Of a stretch of DNA of 64,000 nucleotides, positions 9,826-17,296 are shown one piece after another. Where the stretch lies: positions 372,001 to 436,000 of the forward strand of contig JAUHWC010000001.1 in assembly GCA_030424845.1 (NCBI GenBank), given 5' to 3'. A program made the translations under genes and the position numbers. This stretch comes from Alphaproteobacteria bacterium (GTDB lineage Bacteria > Pseudomonadota > Alphaproteobacteria > Sphingomonadales > Sphingomonadaceae). Position 1 is the first letter of the stretch. Every line of letters starts with the position of its first letter. The notes below the pieces were generated by a model, which did not search any database, was not told the origin of the DNA, and worked only from the letters and a program-made list of their open reading frames with translations.

Positions 9826-11789
9826 GATGCTGTCTCCGCTGCAAGCTCGGCCTCATCGGCGCGGCGATCCGCGATCTTGCGGTCTGCCACGCGGCGGCGG
9901 ATGTCGCCCGAAACCCGGCCCAGCAGCGCCAGCACGCCGCCAAGGCCGATCAGCAGGCCGCCATACCAGATCCAGGTCACGAAGGGCTTCCACCACAGGC
10001 GGAGCTGCCAGCGGCCATCCTCTGCCTGGTTGCCCAGCGCGGTATAGAGCTGGCCGTTCCAGCGCGTGGTCAGCGCCACCTCGCTGGTTTCGGTGGGCGG
10101 CGACCAGAAGCTGCGCGCCTGCGGGTTGGCCATGGCCACTTCCGTGCCCTCATAGCGCAGGGACAGGCGCGCCTCGATGGCAGTCCAGTTGGGTCCGGCA
10201 ACAGGCGATACGGCTTCAAGCTGGGCGGACCATGGCCCAACTTCCACCACATCCCCGACATTGACCGCCACCAGGCGCTCTTTCTGGAAAGCGGTATCCG
10301 ATGCCATGCCGAACAGGGTCACGGCCACGCCCAGATGCGCGATCACCATGCCCCAGACAGACAGCGGCAGCCGCCGCAACGAGCGGCCACGCAGCGGCAG
10401 GACACTGCCGATTGCCACCATCAAGGCCAGCGCAAGTCCGAGCAGCGGCAGGATGCCGATACCGGTAATCGCCCACAAGGCGATCACCGCCACCACCCCG
10501 GTAACAGCCAGCGCGATCACCGGCCTACGGATGCGGGCAAAGCTGTCCTGCCGCCAGCGCAGCAAGGGACCGATGGCCAGCGCAAGGAGCATGGGGAACA
10601 GGAAGATTGCACCGACGGGATTGAAGTATGGCGGCCCTACCGACACGCGCACATCAAAGGCCTCGGTCAGCAGCGGGTAAAGGGTTCCCAGCAGCACGAT
10701 GCCAAGGATGGCCGACAGCGCGACATTGTTGATCACCAGCCCGCCCTCGCGGCTGAGGATGGAGAAGCGTTCGCCTTCGGCCACGGTGCTGGCACGCGTG
10801 GCGAAGATCGCCAGCGCGCCACCGATATTGAGCGCCAGCAGCGCAAGGATGAAACTGCCACGTTCGGGGTCAACGGCAAAGGCATGGACCGAGGTGAGGA
10901 TCCCCGAGCGCACGAGGAAGGTGCCCACCATGCTCATGGAAAAGGCGATCACGCCGAGCATTACCGTCCAGGCGCGCAAGGCGTCGCGCGCGGCCAGCAC
11001 GCTGACGGAATGGAGCAGGGCCGTTGCCGCCAGCCACGGCATGAGCGAGGCGTTTTCCACCGGGTCCCAGAACCACCAGCCGCCCCAGCCGAGCTCGTAA
11101 TAGGCCCAATAGGAACCGGCCGCGATGCCCAGCGTCAGCAGCACCCACGCCCCCAGAACCCAGGGGCGCATGACCCGCGCAAACTCTGGCGTGACCTGCC
11201 GCGTCAGCAGCGCGCCCACCACGAAGCTGAAGGCTACCGACAGGCCGACATAGCCGAAGTAGAGCGTGGGCGGATGGAAGGCGAGCCCGATATCCTGCAA
11301 CAGCGGGTTGAGGCCGTTGCCTTCTGCCGGCGCGACGGCGAGCCGCTCGAACGGGTTGGAGGCAAACAGCAGGAAGGCGTAAAACCCGAGAGCCACGAAA
11401 GCCTGCGCGCCCAGCGTGGCCAGCATGGTCCTTTCCGGCAGGCGCCGCTCGATGAATGCGATGAGGCCGCCGGCAAGCGCCATCACCGTGACCCACAGCA
11501 GCATGGAACCCTCGTGGTTGCCCCAGGCTCCGGACAGCTTGAAGATCATCGGCTTTGCGGAATGGGAATTGTTCGCCACCAGCGCCACCGACAGGTCCGT
11601 TCGGGCAAACAGCCACAGCAGCATCAGGAAGGAGAGGCCGCACAGCAATGCCTGCACCAGCGCGGCCGGACGGGCAAGGACGGCAATCCCCTCTCCCCCT
11701 TCGCGAAGGCCCAGGAAGCCGGCGAACAATTGCAGGCCCGCCAGTGCAGCGGCAAACCAGAGCGCGACAAGGCCGAATTCCGCAATCAC
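9822..11789 (-). CDS. ccmF: haem lyase subunit CcmF
   Basis: The large polytopic subunit of the cytochrome c haem ligase, 655 aa, as expected for the family. The tryptophan-rich WWD signature reads GWGGWWFWDPVENASLMPWL (haem binding), and many hydrophobic segments are evident. The periplasmic C-terminal domain ends in a last helix near residues 605-625. It is coupled to ccmE and ccmG by four-base overlaps. Confidence 0.97.
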   Translation of the reverse strand: MIAEFGLVALWFAAALAGLQLFAGFLGLREGGEGIAVLARPAALVQALLCGLSFLMLLWLFARTDLSVALVANNSHSAKPMIFKLSGAWGNHEGSMLLWVTVMALAGGLIAFIERRLPERTMLATLGAQAFVALGFYAFLLFASNPFERLAVAPAEGNGLNPLLQDIGLAFHPPTLYFGYVGLSVAFSFVVGALLTRQVTPEFARVMRPWVLGAWVLLTLGIAAGSYWAYYELGWGGWWFWDPVENASLMPWLAATALLHSVSVLAARDALRAWTVMLGVIAFSMSMVGTFLVRSGILTSVHAFAVDPERGSFILALLALNIGGALAIFATRASTVAEGERFSILSREGGLVINNVALSAILGIVLLGTLYPLLTEAFDVRVSVGPPYFNPVGAIFLFPMLLALAIGPLLRWRQDSFARIRRPVIALAVTGVVAVIALWAITGIGILPLLGLALALMVAIGSVLPLRGRSLRRLPLSVWGMVIAHLGVAVTLFGMASDTAFQKERLVAVNVGDVVEVGPWSAQLEAVSPVAGPNWTAIEARLSLRYEGTEVAMANPQARSFWSPPTETSEVALTTRWNGQLYTALGNQAEDGRWQLRLWWKPFVTWIWYGGLLIGLGGVLALLGRVSGDIRRRVADRKIADRRADEAELAAETAS

Positions 11790-12247
11790 TCCAGCGTCGC
11801 CTCGATCTCGGCGCGAACCTCTTCGGTGGACATGCCCTCCAGTTCGCGCGGCATGTAGTTCTCGTCATGCTTGGCCAGCAGGTTGGTGGCGATGAAGGTG
11901 CCATCCGCCCCCATGCTGCCTTCCGCGACGACACCCGATCCTTCAACGAACAGCGCCGGCACGATACCGGTAAAGCTGACCGGAACGCGCGCCTCGCCAT
12001 CTCCGACGATGAATTGCACGGTCACGCCATCCTCCGCCGTGTCGATGGAGCCCATTTCCACCATGCCGCCAAGACGCACCGCCTCGTCCGGTCCGGGCGC
12101 TTCGGCAACGATCTCGCTCGGCAGGTAGAAATAATTGGCCTGGTTACGCAGCGCCCAGGCAGCCAGCAGGCCCGCGCCCACCAGCGCAACCAGCGCGATG
12201 ACCAGCAGCACCAGCCGCTGGTGCTTCGGTTTGATCCCGGTGTTCAT
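11786..12247 (-). CDS. ccmE: cytochrome c maturation haem chaperone CcmE
   Basis: A periplasmic haem chaperone of 153 aa, tethered by one N-terminal helix (about 11-31). The covalent haem-binding histidine is in KHDENYMP (His127, Tyr131), the classical HxxxY form. It receives haem from CcmC and passes it to CcmF. It overlaps ccmD upstream (ATG within the ccmD stop) and ccmF downstream. Confidence 0.96.
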   Translation of the reverse strand: MNTGIKPKHQRLVLLVIALVALVGAGLLAAWALRNQANYFYLPSEIVAEAPGPDEAVRLGGMVEMGSIDTAEDGVTVQFIVGDGEARVPVSFTGIVPALFVEGSGVVAEGSMGADGTFIATNLLAKHDENYMPRELEGMSTEEVRAEIEATLE

Positions 12248-12396
12248 TCTTCGCCCTTGTTGCCTCTCGCCTTGTCACGCTTCTCTTCCGACCTCAGCAT
12301 GGCAAGCCAGCTCCATGCCAGCAGCGCCACGACGCTGACGATTGTCACCGCATAGGCACCGTGGACGAAGGCCATCATGTCGAATGTTTCGCGCAT
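12244..12396 (-). CDS. ccmD: haem exporter accessory protein CcmD
   Basis: A 50-aa membrane peptide between ccmC and ccmE, read directly from the sequence. It starts MRETFDMMAFVHGAYAVTIV, continues through one hydrophobic helix to a basic, charged tail, and stops within the ccmE start codon. CcmD stabilises the CcmABC-CcmE complex. Position, size, the FVHGAYAV pattern and the single helix with a basic C-terminus all fit the family. Confidence 0.9.
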   Translation of the reverse strand: MRETFDMMAFVHGAYAVTIVSVVALLAWSWLAMLRSEEKRDKARGNKGEE

Positions 12397-12405
12397 CGCC
12401 AGCCC

Positions 12406-13137
12406 TTACAGCCCTTCTGCGGCCTGCATGGCCTTGCGCCGCAGCCGCGCCTCTGCCTGCATGTCGGCCAGGATGGTGCGCATGCGCATCAGCACGATCG
12501 CGCCGAACAAGAGGCTGAAACCGAGCGTCGCACCCAGCAGGGGATAAAGATAGACCGCGTCGATGGCGGAATTGCCCATTGTCAGGCTGGGCGGCTGGTG
12601 GAGCGAGTTCCACCACACGACAGATCGGTTGATGATCGGGATGTTGATCGCCCCGACCAGCCCGAAAATCGCCGCGATACGGCTGGAAGAACCTTCCTTC
12701 GCAAGGGCTGACGACAGGGCGATGTAGCCCAGGTAGAGGAACAGCAGCACCAGCATGGAGGTGAGCCTGCCGTCCCAGACCCACCACGTGCCCCAGGTCG
12801 GGCGCCCCCAGATGGAGCCGGTGGCAAGGCAGATGAAGGCAAAGACTGCTCCGGGAACCGCCGCAGCACGCGCGCCGATGGCGGCCAGCGGGTGCCGCCA
12901 GACCAGTTCGACCAGGCTGGCGATGGCAATCGTTGTCCAGCCGCCCATGCCCAGCCAGGCGGCGGGCACGTGGATGAAGAGGATCTTCACGCTGTCGCCC
13001 ATCAGCCTGTCCGGAGGGGCATTGAGGTAGCCCGGAACCAGCGAGACCAGGATCAGGACAACGCCACCCACCAGCAGGAGCGGGGTGAGCCATTTGGCAA
13101 GCCTCAGGAAGCGGGCGGGATTGGCGAAACCGTGCAT
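12406..13137 (-). CDS. ccmC: haem exporter membrane subunit CcmC
   Basis: An integral membrane protein (243 aa, six expected helices) that attaches haem to CcmE. The WWD haem-handling motif is visible around WGTWWVWDGRLTSML, and the family segment KILFIHVPAAWLGMG is near the N-terminus. The start at MHGFANPARF is chosen by comparison with family N-termini. An upstream in-frame ATG (13185) would add 16 unlikely polar residues. It opens the ccmCDE-F-G-H-I operon here. No ccmA or ccmB precedes it, so those subunits must be encoded elsewhere if present. Confidence 0.93.
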   Translation of the reverse strand: MHGFANPARFLRLAKWLTPLLLVGGVVLILVSLVPGYLNAPPDRLMGDSVKILFIHVPAAWLGMGGWTTIAIASLVELVWRHPLAAIGARAAAVPGAVFAFICLATGSIWGRPTWGTWWVWDGRLTSMLVLLFLYLGYIALSSALAKEGSSSRIAAIFGLVGAINIPIINRSVVWWNSLHQPPSLTMGNSAIDAVYLYPLLGATLGFSLLFGAIVLMRMRTILADMQAEARLRRKAMQAAEGL

Positions 13138-13255
13138 CGGATCAGTGGGCAAACAATCGCGAAATTGCGTTTGTCCCTTTGGCATCTGCGGCCCCGGACC
13201 ACAAGGCCCGAAGGGCCGAATTTCGCCGATTCCGCGGCTTTCTGCCTGTTTGCCG

Positions 13256-14317
13256 TCAGCGACCGATCAGCTTGCGCGCCGTTTCGCCGGCGACAACCTC
13301 TGCCCCTTGCCCGCTGGCGGCACTCTCCCGCCAGATTTCCCGCAAGCGGTCCGGGATCTGTCCGATGCGCCGGTTCACCGTTTCCGCGGTGCAGGGCTGC
13401 CCGTCACGGCGAGCAAGGTATTCGAGGCTGACGTTGATGATACCGCCTGCGTTGATCACGTAATCGGGCGCATAGAGGATATCGCGCCGGAACAGTTCCA
13501 CGCCGTTCTCGGGCCGGGCGATCTGGTTGTTCGCCCCGCCGGCAACGATCGCGCAGTCGAGCGCGGCGACGCCGTTCGTATCCAGGATCGCGCCCAGCGC
13601 ATTGGGTGAAAAGACATCGCAGGGCGTGGACATGATCTCGCCAGCGGCAACCGCCTTTCCCCCCACGTCGGCAGCCAGCCTCGCGGCTCTGGCTTCATCG
13701 ATATCGGCCATGGTCAACCGGGCACCCTCTGCCGCCAGCAGCCGGGCTACCCCGCTGCCTACGCTGCCGCAGCCTTGCAGGGCCACGTGGACACCGGCCA
13801 TGTTCGCCTTGCCCAGCTTGTGTTCCACGGCCGCCTTGATGCCCAGATAGATGCCGTAAGCCGTGAAAGGTCCCGGATCGCCGCCGGCCATGCCTTGTTC
13901 CACCGGAAGTCCGCAGACGTGGCTGGTGCGCTTCGAGATGGCGACCATGTCCGCCTCGCTCGCCCCGACATCCTCCGCCGTCACATAGGCTCCGCCCAGC
14001 GCCTCGATCGCATCGCCGAATGCGTCGAGCATGGCTTCGGTCTTGGTGCCGTCGGAATCGAGCAGGACAACCGCCTTGCCCCCTCCCATCGGCAGGCCCG
14101 CCATGGCGTTCTTGTAGCTCATGCCGCGCGACAGGCGCAGGGCATCTGTCATGGCATCGGCCGGATCGGGATAATGCCAGAATCGCGTTCCACCGGCACC
14201 GGGGCCGCAATGGGTGGAATGGAGCGCGATGATGGCGGTCAGGCCCGATTTGCGATCATGCACAAGCTCGATCCACTCATGCTCGTCCCAATCGGGTGAA
14301 TTCAGGAAAGTTGCCAT
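13256..14317 (-). CDS. Glu/Leu/Phe/Val amino-acid dehydrogenase (leucine-dehydrogenase-like)
   Basis: An NAD-dependent oxidative deaminase of 353 aa, the size of leucine/phenylalanine dehydrogenases. The N-terminal catalytic domain shows HCGPGAGGTRFW and SYKNAMAGLPMGGGKAVV, with the catalytic lysine at 81. The Rossmann domain carries the glycine-rich VALQGCGSVGSGVARLL. The start at MATFLNSP has AAGGGG upstream; a longer frame would run back into tRNA-His. Substrate preference cannot be read from sequence. A GGCCC/GGGCC hairpin at 13205-13217 just past the stop might be a weak terminator. Confidence 0.9.
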   Translation of the reverse strand: MATFLNSPDWDEHEWIELVHDRKSGLTAIIALHSTHCGPGAGGTRFWHYPDPADAMTDALRLSRGMSYKNAMAGLPMGGGKAVVLLDSDGTKTEAMLDAFGDAIEALGGAYVTAEDVGASEADMVAISKRTSHVCGLPVEQGMAGGDPGPFTAYGIYLGIKAAVEHKLGKANMAGVHVALQGCGSVGSGVARLLAAEGARLTMADIDEARAARLAADVGGKAVAAGEIMSTPCDVFSPNALGAILDTNGVAALDCAIVAGGANNQIARPENGVELFRRDILYAPDYVINAGGIINVSLEYLARRDGQPCTAETVNRRIGQIPDRLREIWRESAASGQGAEVVAGETARKLIGR

Positions 14318-14368
14318 GCTGACTTGCCCCTTTTCGGCATTTTGCGGCAGCGCTGGGAACGAGGGAAA

Positions 14369-14446
14369 TGGGGCGATCGACGGGATCCGAACCCGCGACC
14401 TCCGGTACCACAAACCGGCGCTCTAACCAACTGAGCTACGATCGCC
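14369..14446 (-). tRNA. tRNA-His (GTG)
   Basis: A cloverleaf can be drawn on the minus strand with acceptor stem GCGATCG/CGATCGC, D-arm GCTCAGTTGGTTAGAGC, anticodon arm CCGGT-TTGTGGT-ACCGG (anticodon GTG), and a T-arm with TTC in the loop. An extra 5' G (position -1) can pair with C73, and CCA is encoded. This is the canonical bacterial tRNA-His identity, rather than the G-1-lacking form found in some alphaproteobacteria. Confidence 0.95.
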
Positions 14447-14638
14447 ATGTCCCTGGCACGCATGCCGAGATGCGTGGCTGTTAGGGCCCTGCGCCAGCCG
14501 GTCAAGCGGCTAATCGCGCAGGAAGCCGCCTCTTGCACAGGCGATGCCTCTTGCAAAGCAAAAATTGCGCTGGGCGCGCCGGAGGGCAAGATTATTGCCC
14601 TACTTGCCAGCGCTTGTGCGGCCACTATCACCCGTCTG

Positions 14639-15271
14639 ATGACGAATCCCGGCGATACAAGCGCTGAATTGCTGCTGAGAGAATCAGGCATGCGGCGGGT
14701 CCCGACTGACCGGTTGGAGTTGCTCTACTGCCCGAATTTCCTGCCCGCCCCGCTATGCCAGCGGCTGGTTGCGCTGATCGAGAAGGATCGCCGCCCCTCC
14801 ACCATCGCCGATGCCAATGGCGACAACTACTTCCGCACCAGCGAAACCTGCGACCTGGATGCACGCGAACCGGCCGTGCGCGATCTTGAGGAGCGGCTCT
14901 TCGCGCTCAACCGGATAGCTCCGGCACACGGTGAACCCGTGCAGGGCCAGCGCTATGACGTGGGACAGGAGTTCAAGGCCCACACCGACTATTTCGAGCC
15001 AGACGGGCCGGACTTCGAGAAGTTCTGTACCGTTGCCGGCAACCGCACCTGGACCTTCATGATCTACCTGAACGACGTGTCGTCAGGTGGAGGCACGCGC
15101 TTCAAGACAATCAAGAAAACCTTCCAGCCGGAAACAGGCACGCTGGTGTGCTGGAACAACAAGCGCGCCGACGGGCGCTTCAACCCCAATACGCTCCATC
15201 ACGGCATGAAGGTGCGCAAGGGCATGAAATATGTGATCACCAAATGGTATCGCGAAAGGCCCTGGGGGTAA
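14639..15271 (+). CDS. 2-oxoglutarate/Fe(II)-dependent oxygenase (prolyl 4-hydroxylase alpha-subunit-like)
   Basis: A 210-aa non-haem iron dioxygenase. The iron-binding HxD is His115-Thr-Asp117 in FKAHTDYFEP, the distal histidine is in LHHGMKV (His188), and a basic 2OG-binding residue follows (Lys197). GGGTRFKTIKKTFQPETG is the typical P4H jelly-roll strand region. The actual substrate in bacteria is unknown. The start MTNPGDTSAE leaves about 190 bases between tRNA-His and the gene. It is followed four bases later by the GFA gene. Confidence 0.88.
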   Translation: MTNPGDTSAELLLRESGMRRVPTDRLELLYCPNFLPAPLCQRLVALIEKDRRPSTIADANGDNYFRTSETCDLDAREPAVRDLEERLFALNRIAPAHGEPVQGQRYDVGQEFKAHTDYFEPDGPDFEKFCTVAGNRTWTFMIYLNDVSSGGGTRFKTIKKTFQPETGTLVCWNNKRADGRFNPNTLHHGMKVRKGMKYVITKWYRERPWG

Positions 15272-15275
15272 CACC

Positions 15276-15716
15276 ATGACGATCCGGAAAGGCAGCTGCC
15301 ACTGCGGCACCGTGCAATTCGAAGCAGATCTACCCGAGGAATTGGGCGGATCGCGCTGCAACTGCTCGATCTGCGCCATGAAGGGCGCGGTGATGGTCTA
15401 TCTGCCACTCGAAAAGCTGCGGGTGACTGCGGGCGAGGATGACCTTGCCTGCTACCAATTCAACACCAGGGTGGCGAAACACCACTTCTGCCGGCATTGC
15501 GGCATCCATTGCTTCCACCAGGCCCGTTCCGACCCGGATCTCTATGCGATCAATGCCTCCACGCTCGAAGGTGTGCGCCCTTACGAGGATTTCCCGCTTG
15601 TCCCGGTGAATGACGGCCAGCATCACCAGTTGGACCACGGCGGGGAACGGCGGTTGAGCGGCACGCTGACCTTCACCCCGTCGGCTGACGGCAAGTGGCA
15701 GAAGGACGGCTGGTAG
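15276..15716 (+). CDS. GFA-family (CENP-V/GFA) zinc-binding protein
   Basis: A 146-aa protein of the glutathione-dependent formaldehyde-activating enzyme-like family. Zinc-ligand cysteines are arranged as SCHCGTVQFEA, CNCSICAMKG and HHFCRHCGIHCFH. Most family members have no proven formaldehyde activity, so the name should be taken as a fold call. It lies four bases after the 2OG oxygenase gene, probably co-transcribed. The rpmE terminator sits between the two convergent genes. Confidence 0.88.
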   Translation: MTIRKGSCHCGTVQFEADLPEELGGSRCNCSICAMKGAVMVYLPLEKLRVTAGEDDLACYQFNTRVAKHHFCRHCGIHCFHQARSDPDLYAINASTLEGVRPYEDFPLVPVNDGQHHQLDHGGERRLSGTLTFTPSADGKWQKDGW

Positions 15717-15723
15717 CGCCGAC

Positions 15724-15754
15724 GAAAAAGGGCGGCCCCGCAGGACCGCCCTCT
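15724..15754 (-). terminator. rho-independent terminator of rpmE
   Basis: On the minus strand the sequence forms AGGGCGG / CCGCCCT with a GC-rich loop, followed by TTTTTCG. It lies 25 bases past the rpmE stop, and the hairpin may also help to end the convergent GFA transcript. Confidence 0.85.
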
Positions 15755-15778
15755 TGAATTTCGCTTGTCGCTGCTCGC

Positions 15779-16003
15779 TTACTTCTTGAGCGAGAGACCG
15801 CCGAAACGCTTGTTGAACTTGGCAACGCGGCCACCGTCCTGGATGCGCTGCGGACCACCGGTCCATGCCGGGTGGCTGGTCGGGTCGATTTCCAGCGTCA
15901 TGGTGTCGCCTTCACTGCCCCAGGTGGAGCGCGTCTGGAATTCGGTGCCATCGGTCATCTTGACCGTGATCATGTGGTAATCGGGATGCGTATCGGCCTT
16001 CAT
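15779..16003 (-). CDS. rpmE: 50S ribosomal protein L31 (zinc-free form)
   Basis: Ribosomal protein bL31 of 74 aa. [10 protein letters not shown] and [14 protein letters not shown] match the family ends. The CxxC zinc ligands of the C+ form are absent; the equivalent region has no cysteine. The start at [10 protein letters not shown] is chosen over a longer frame because it is the family N-terminus. It is a monocistronic gene ended by a strong hairpin, downstream of fabZ. Confidence 0.95.
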   Translation of the reverse strand: MKADTHPDYHMITVKMTDGTEFQTRSTWGSEGDTMTLEIDPTSHPAWTGGPQRIQDGGRVAKFNKRFGGLSLKK

Positions 16004-16135
16004 GGCATGTGTCCTTTGCGTGCGACCGGTTCCGACCGGCCTTGCATGATGGGATTCAAGAAAGGCGCGCTCATAACCGCGCAACGCCTGTTTGGCAACA
16101 GCAAACGGTCCTTGCCGGCCTTGGCCGGCTGAAAC

Positions 16136-16594
16136 CTACTCGGGCGCGTCGGCGATCATGGCGGTGAACTGCACCTCGCAGGTCACCTTGCCCTCAACGC
16201 TGGCCTTGCCCCAGAACTTGCACACCTTGGCGCGCTGCTGGACGAAGCCGACGTTCAGTTCGAGCAGGCAGCCCGGCTCCACCGGAGCGCGGAACTTGGC
16301 GTTCTCGATGGCCATGAAGTAAACCAGCTTGCCGCTGCCGGCGAGATCGAGCGTTTCCACGGCGAGGATGCCGGCAGCCTGGGCCAGCGCCTCCACCTGC
16401 AAAACGCCCGGCATGATCGGACGGCCCGGGAAATGGCCCTGGAAGAAGGACTCGTTGAAGCTCACCGCCTTGATCGCGGTGATCTCCTCACCCTTCTTCA
16501 GTTCCGCCACCCGGTCGACCAGCAGCATCGGGTAGCGATGCGGCAGGGCCTTGAGGATGCGTGCAATATCGTATGGCTTGTCGCTGTCGCTCAT
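16136..16594 (-). CDS. fabZ: 3-hydroxyacyl-[acyl-carrier-protein] dehydratase FabZ
   Basis: A hot-dog-fold dehydratase of fatty acid elongation, 152 aa. The catalytic dyad is His54 in [12 protein letters not shown] and Glu68 in [23 protein letters not shown] is the usual N-terminal signature. It directly follows ompH. In most Gram-negatives lpxD and lpxA flank fabZ; here neither is present. A GCCGGCC-TT-GGCCGGC palindrome just downstream (16113-16128) lacks a T-run. Confidence 0.97.
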   Translation of the reverse strand: MSDSDKPYDIARILKALPHRYPMLLVDRVAELKKGEEITAIKAVSFNESFFQGHFPGRPIMPGVLQVEALAQAAGILAVETLDLAGSGKLVYFMAIENAKFRAPVEPGCLLELNVGFVQQRAKVCKFWGKASVEGKVTCEVQFTAMIADAPE

Positions 16595-16618
16595 GCCCTG
16601 CTCCCTCGTCCGATGTGC

Positions 16619-17296
16619 TTAGTTGCGGCGAACTTCGTCACCGGAAGCCGGAGCGGCCTGGCCAGCGGCCTGCTGCTGTGCGGCGAAGGCTGCGAAGATC
16701 TGCTGCACCTGCTGCAAGAGCTGCACGGTGGCCTGGGTGGGCTGCCAGCCCTGCGGCGGGGTGATGGAAACCGTGGGAATGCGGGTATTCAGCGCCGCGA
16801 TCACATCACCGGTCAGGTTCATCTCGTCAGCCGCGAAGTCGATCGCTTCCGGTGCCAGCATGATCGAGACACTCTTGTCGGCCATCACCTGTTCCACTGC
16901 CGGGCGGTACTGCTGGCCGATCTGGTTCACCACATAAAGGCGCGCCATCTGGATCGGGCCCTGGATCTGGGCGATCTGCTGGTCGATGCTCTGTGCCTGC
17001 TGCACCAGGTTGTCATCCGCAGCCGCAGCTTCCTCGTCGCTCAGCTGGCCGTCACCATTGGTGTCGAGCGGCTGCAACAGCTGCGAGCGCTGCTGGATCA
17101 GCTGCTCGGCCTGCTGGGCCTGCGCCTGATAGGTGGTGCTGATCTGCTGGAAGCCCGTCTGCAGGGCCTGCGAACCGGCCACGGACAGGCCGATGTCGGC
17201 ATAGCCCATGCCGTTGACCTGGGCGCTGGCGGGCGCGGAAATGGCAGCAATTGCGATACCGGCAGCGAGTGCCGGCTTCAAAATCTTGTCAAACAT
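16619..17296 (-). CDS. OmpH/Skp-family periplasmic chaperone with an EF-hand-like loop
   Basis: A 225-aa exported protein in the skp/ompH position directly after bamA (its ATG overlaps the bamA stop). It has a signal peptide (cleavage near ASAQ, residue 26) and a glutamine-rich helical body consistent with the Skp tentacles that guard unfolded outer-membrane proteins. The unusual part is residues 78-89, DTNGDGQLSDEE, a textbook EF-hand calcium loop with Asp/Asn at 1, 3 and 5, Gly at 6 and Glu at 12. Classical Skp has no such loop. The tail is rich in Gln, Ala and Pro. Confidence 0.85.
   Translation of the reverse strand: MFDKILKPALAAGIAIAAISAPASAQVNGMGYADIGLSVAGSQALQTGFQQISTTYQAQAQQAEQLIQQRSQLLQPLDTNGDGQLSDEEAAAADDNLVQQAQSIDQQIAQIQGPIQMARLYVVNQIGQQYRPAVEQVMADKSVSIMLAPEAIDFAADEMNLTGDVIAALNTRIPTVSITPPQGWQPTQATVQLLQQVQQIFAAFAAQQQAAGQAAPASGDEVRRN

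Noticed and set aside
13205-13217. GGCCC-GAA-GGGCC hairpin as a terminator of the amino-acid dehydrogenase.
   Set aside because: The stem is five pairs and no T-run follows on the minus strand; only mentioned as a weak possibility.
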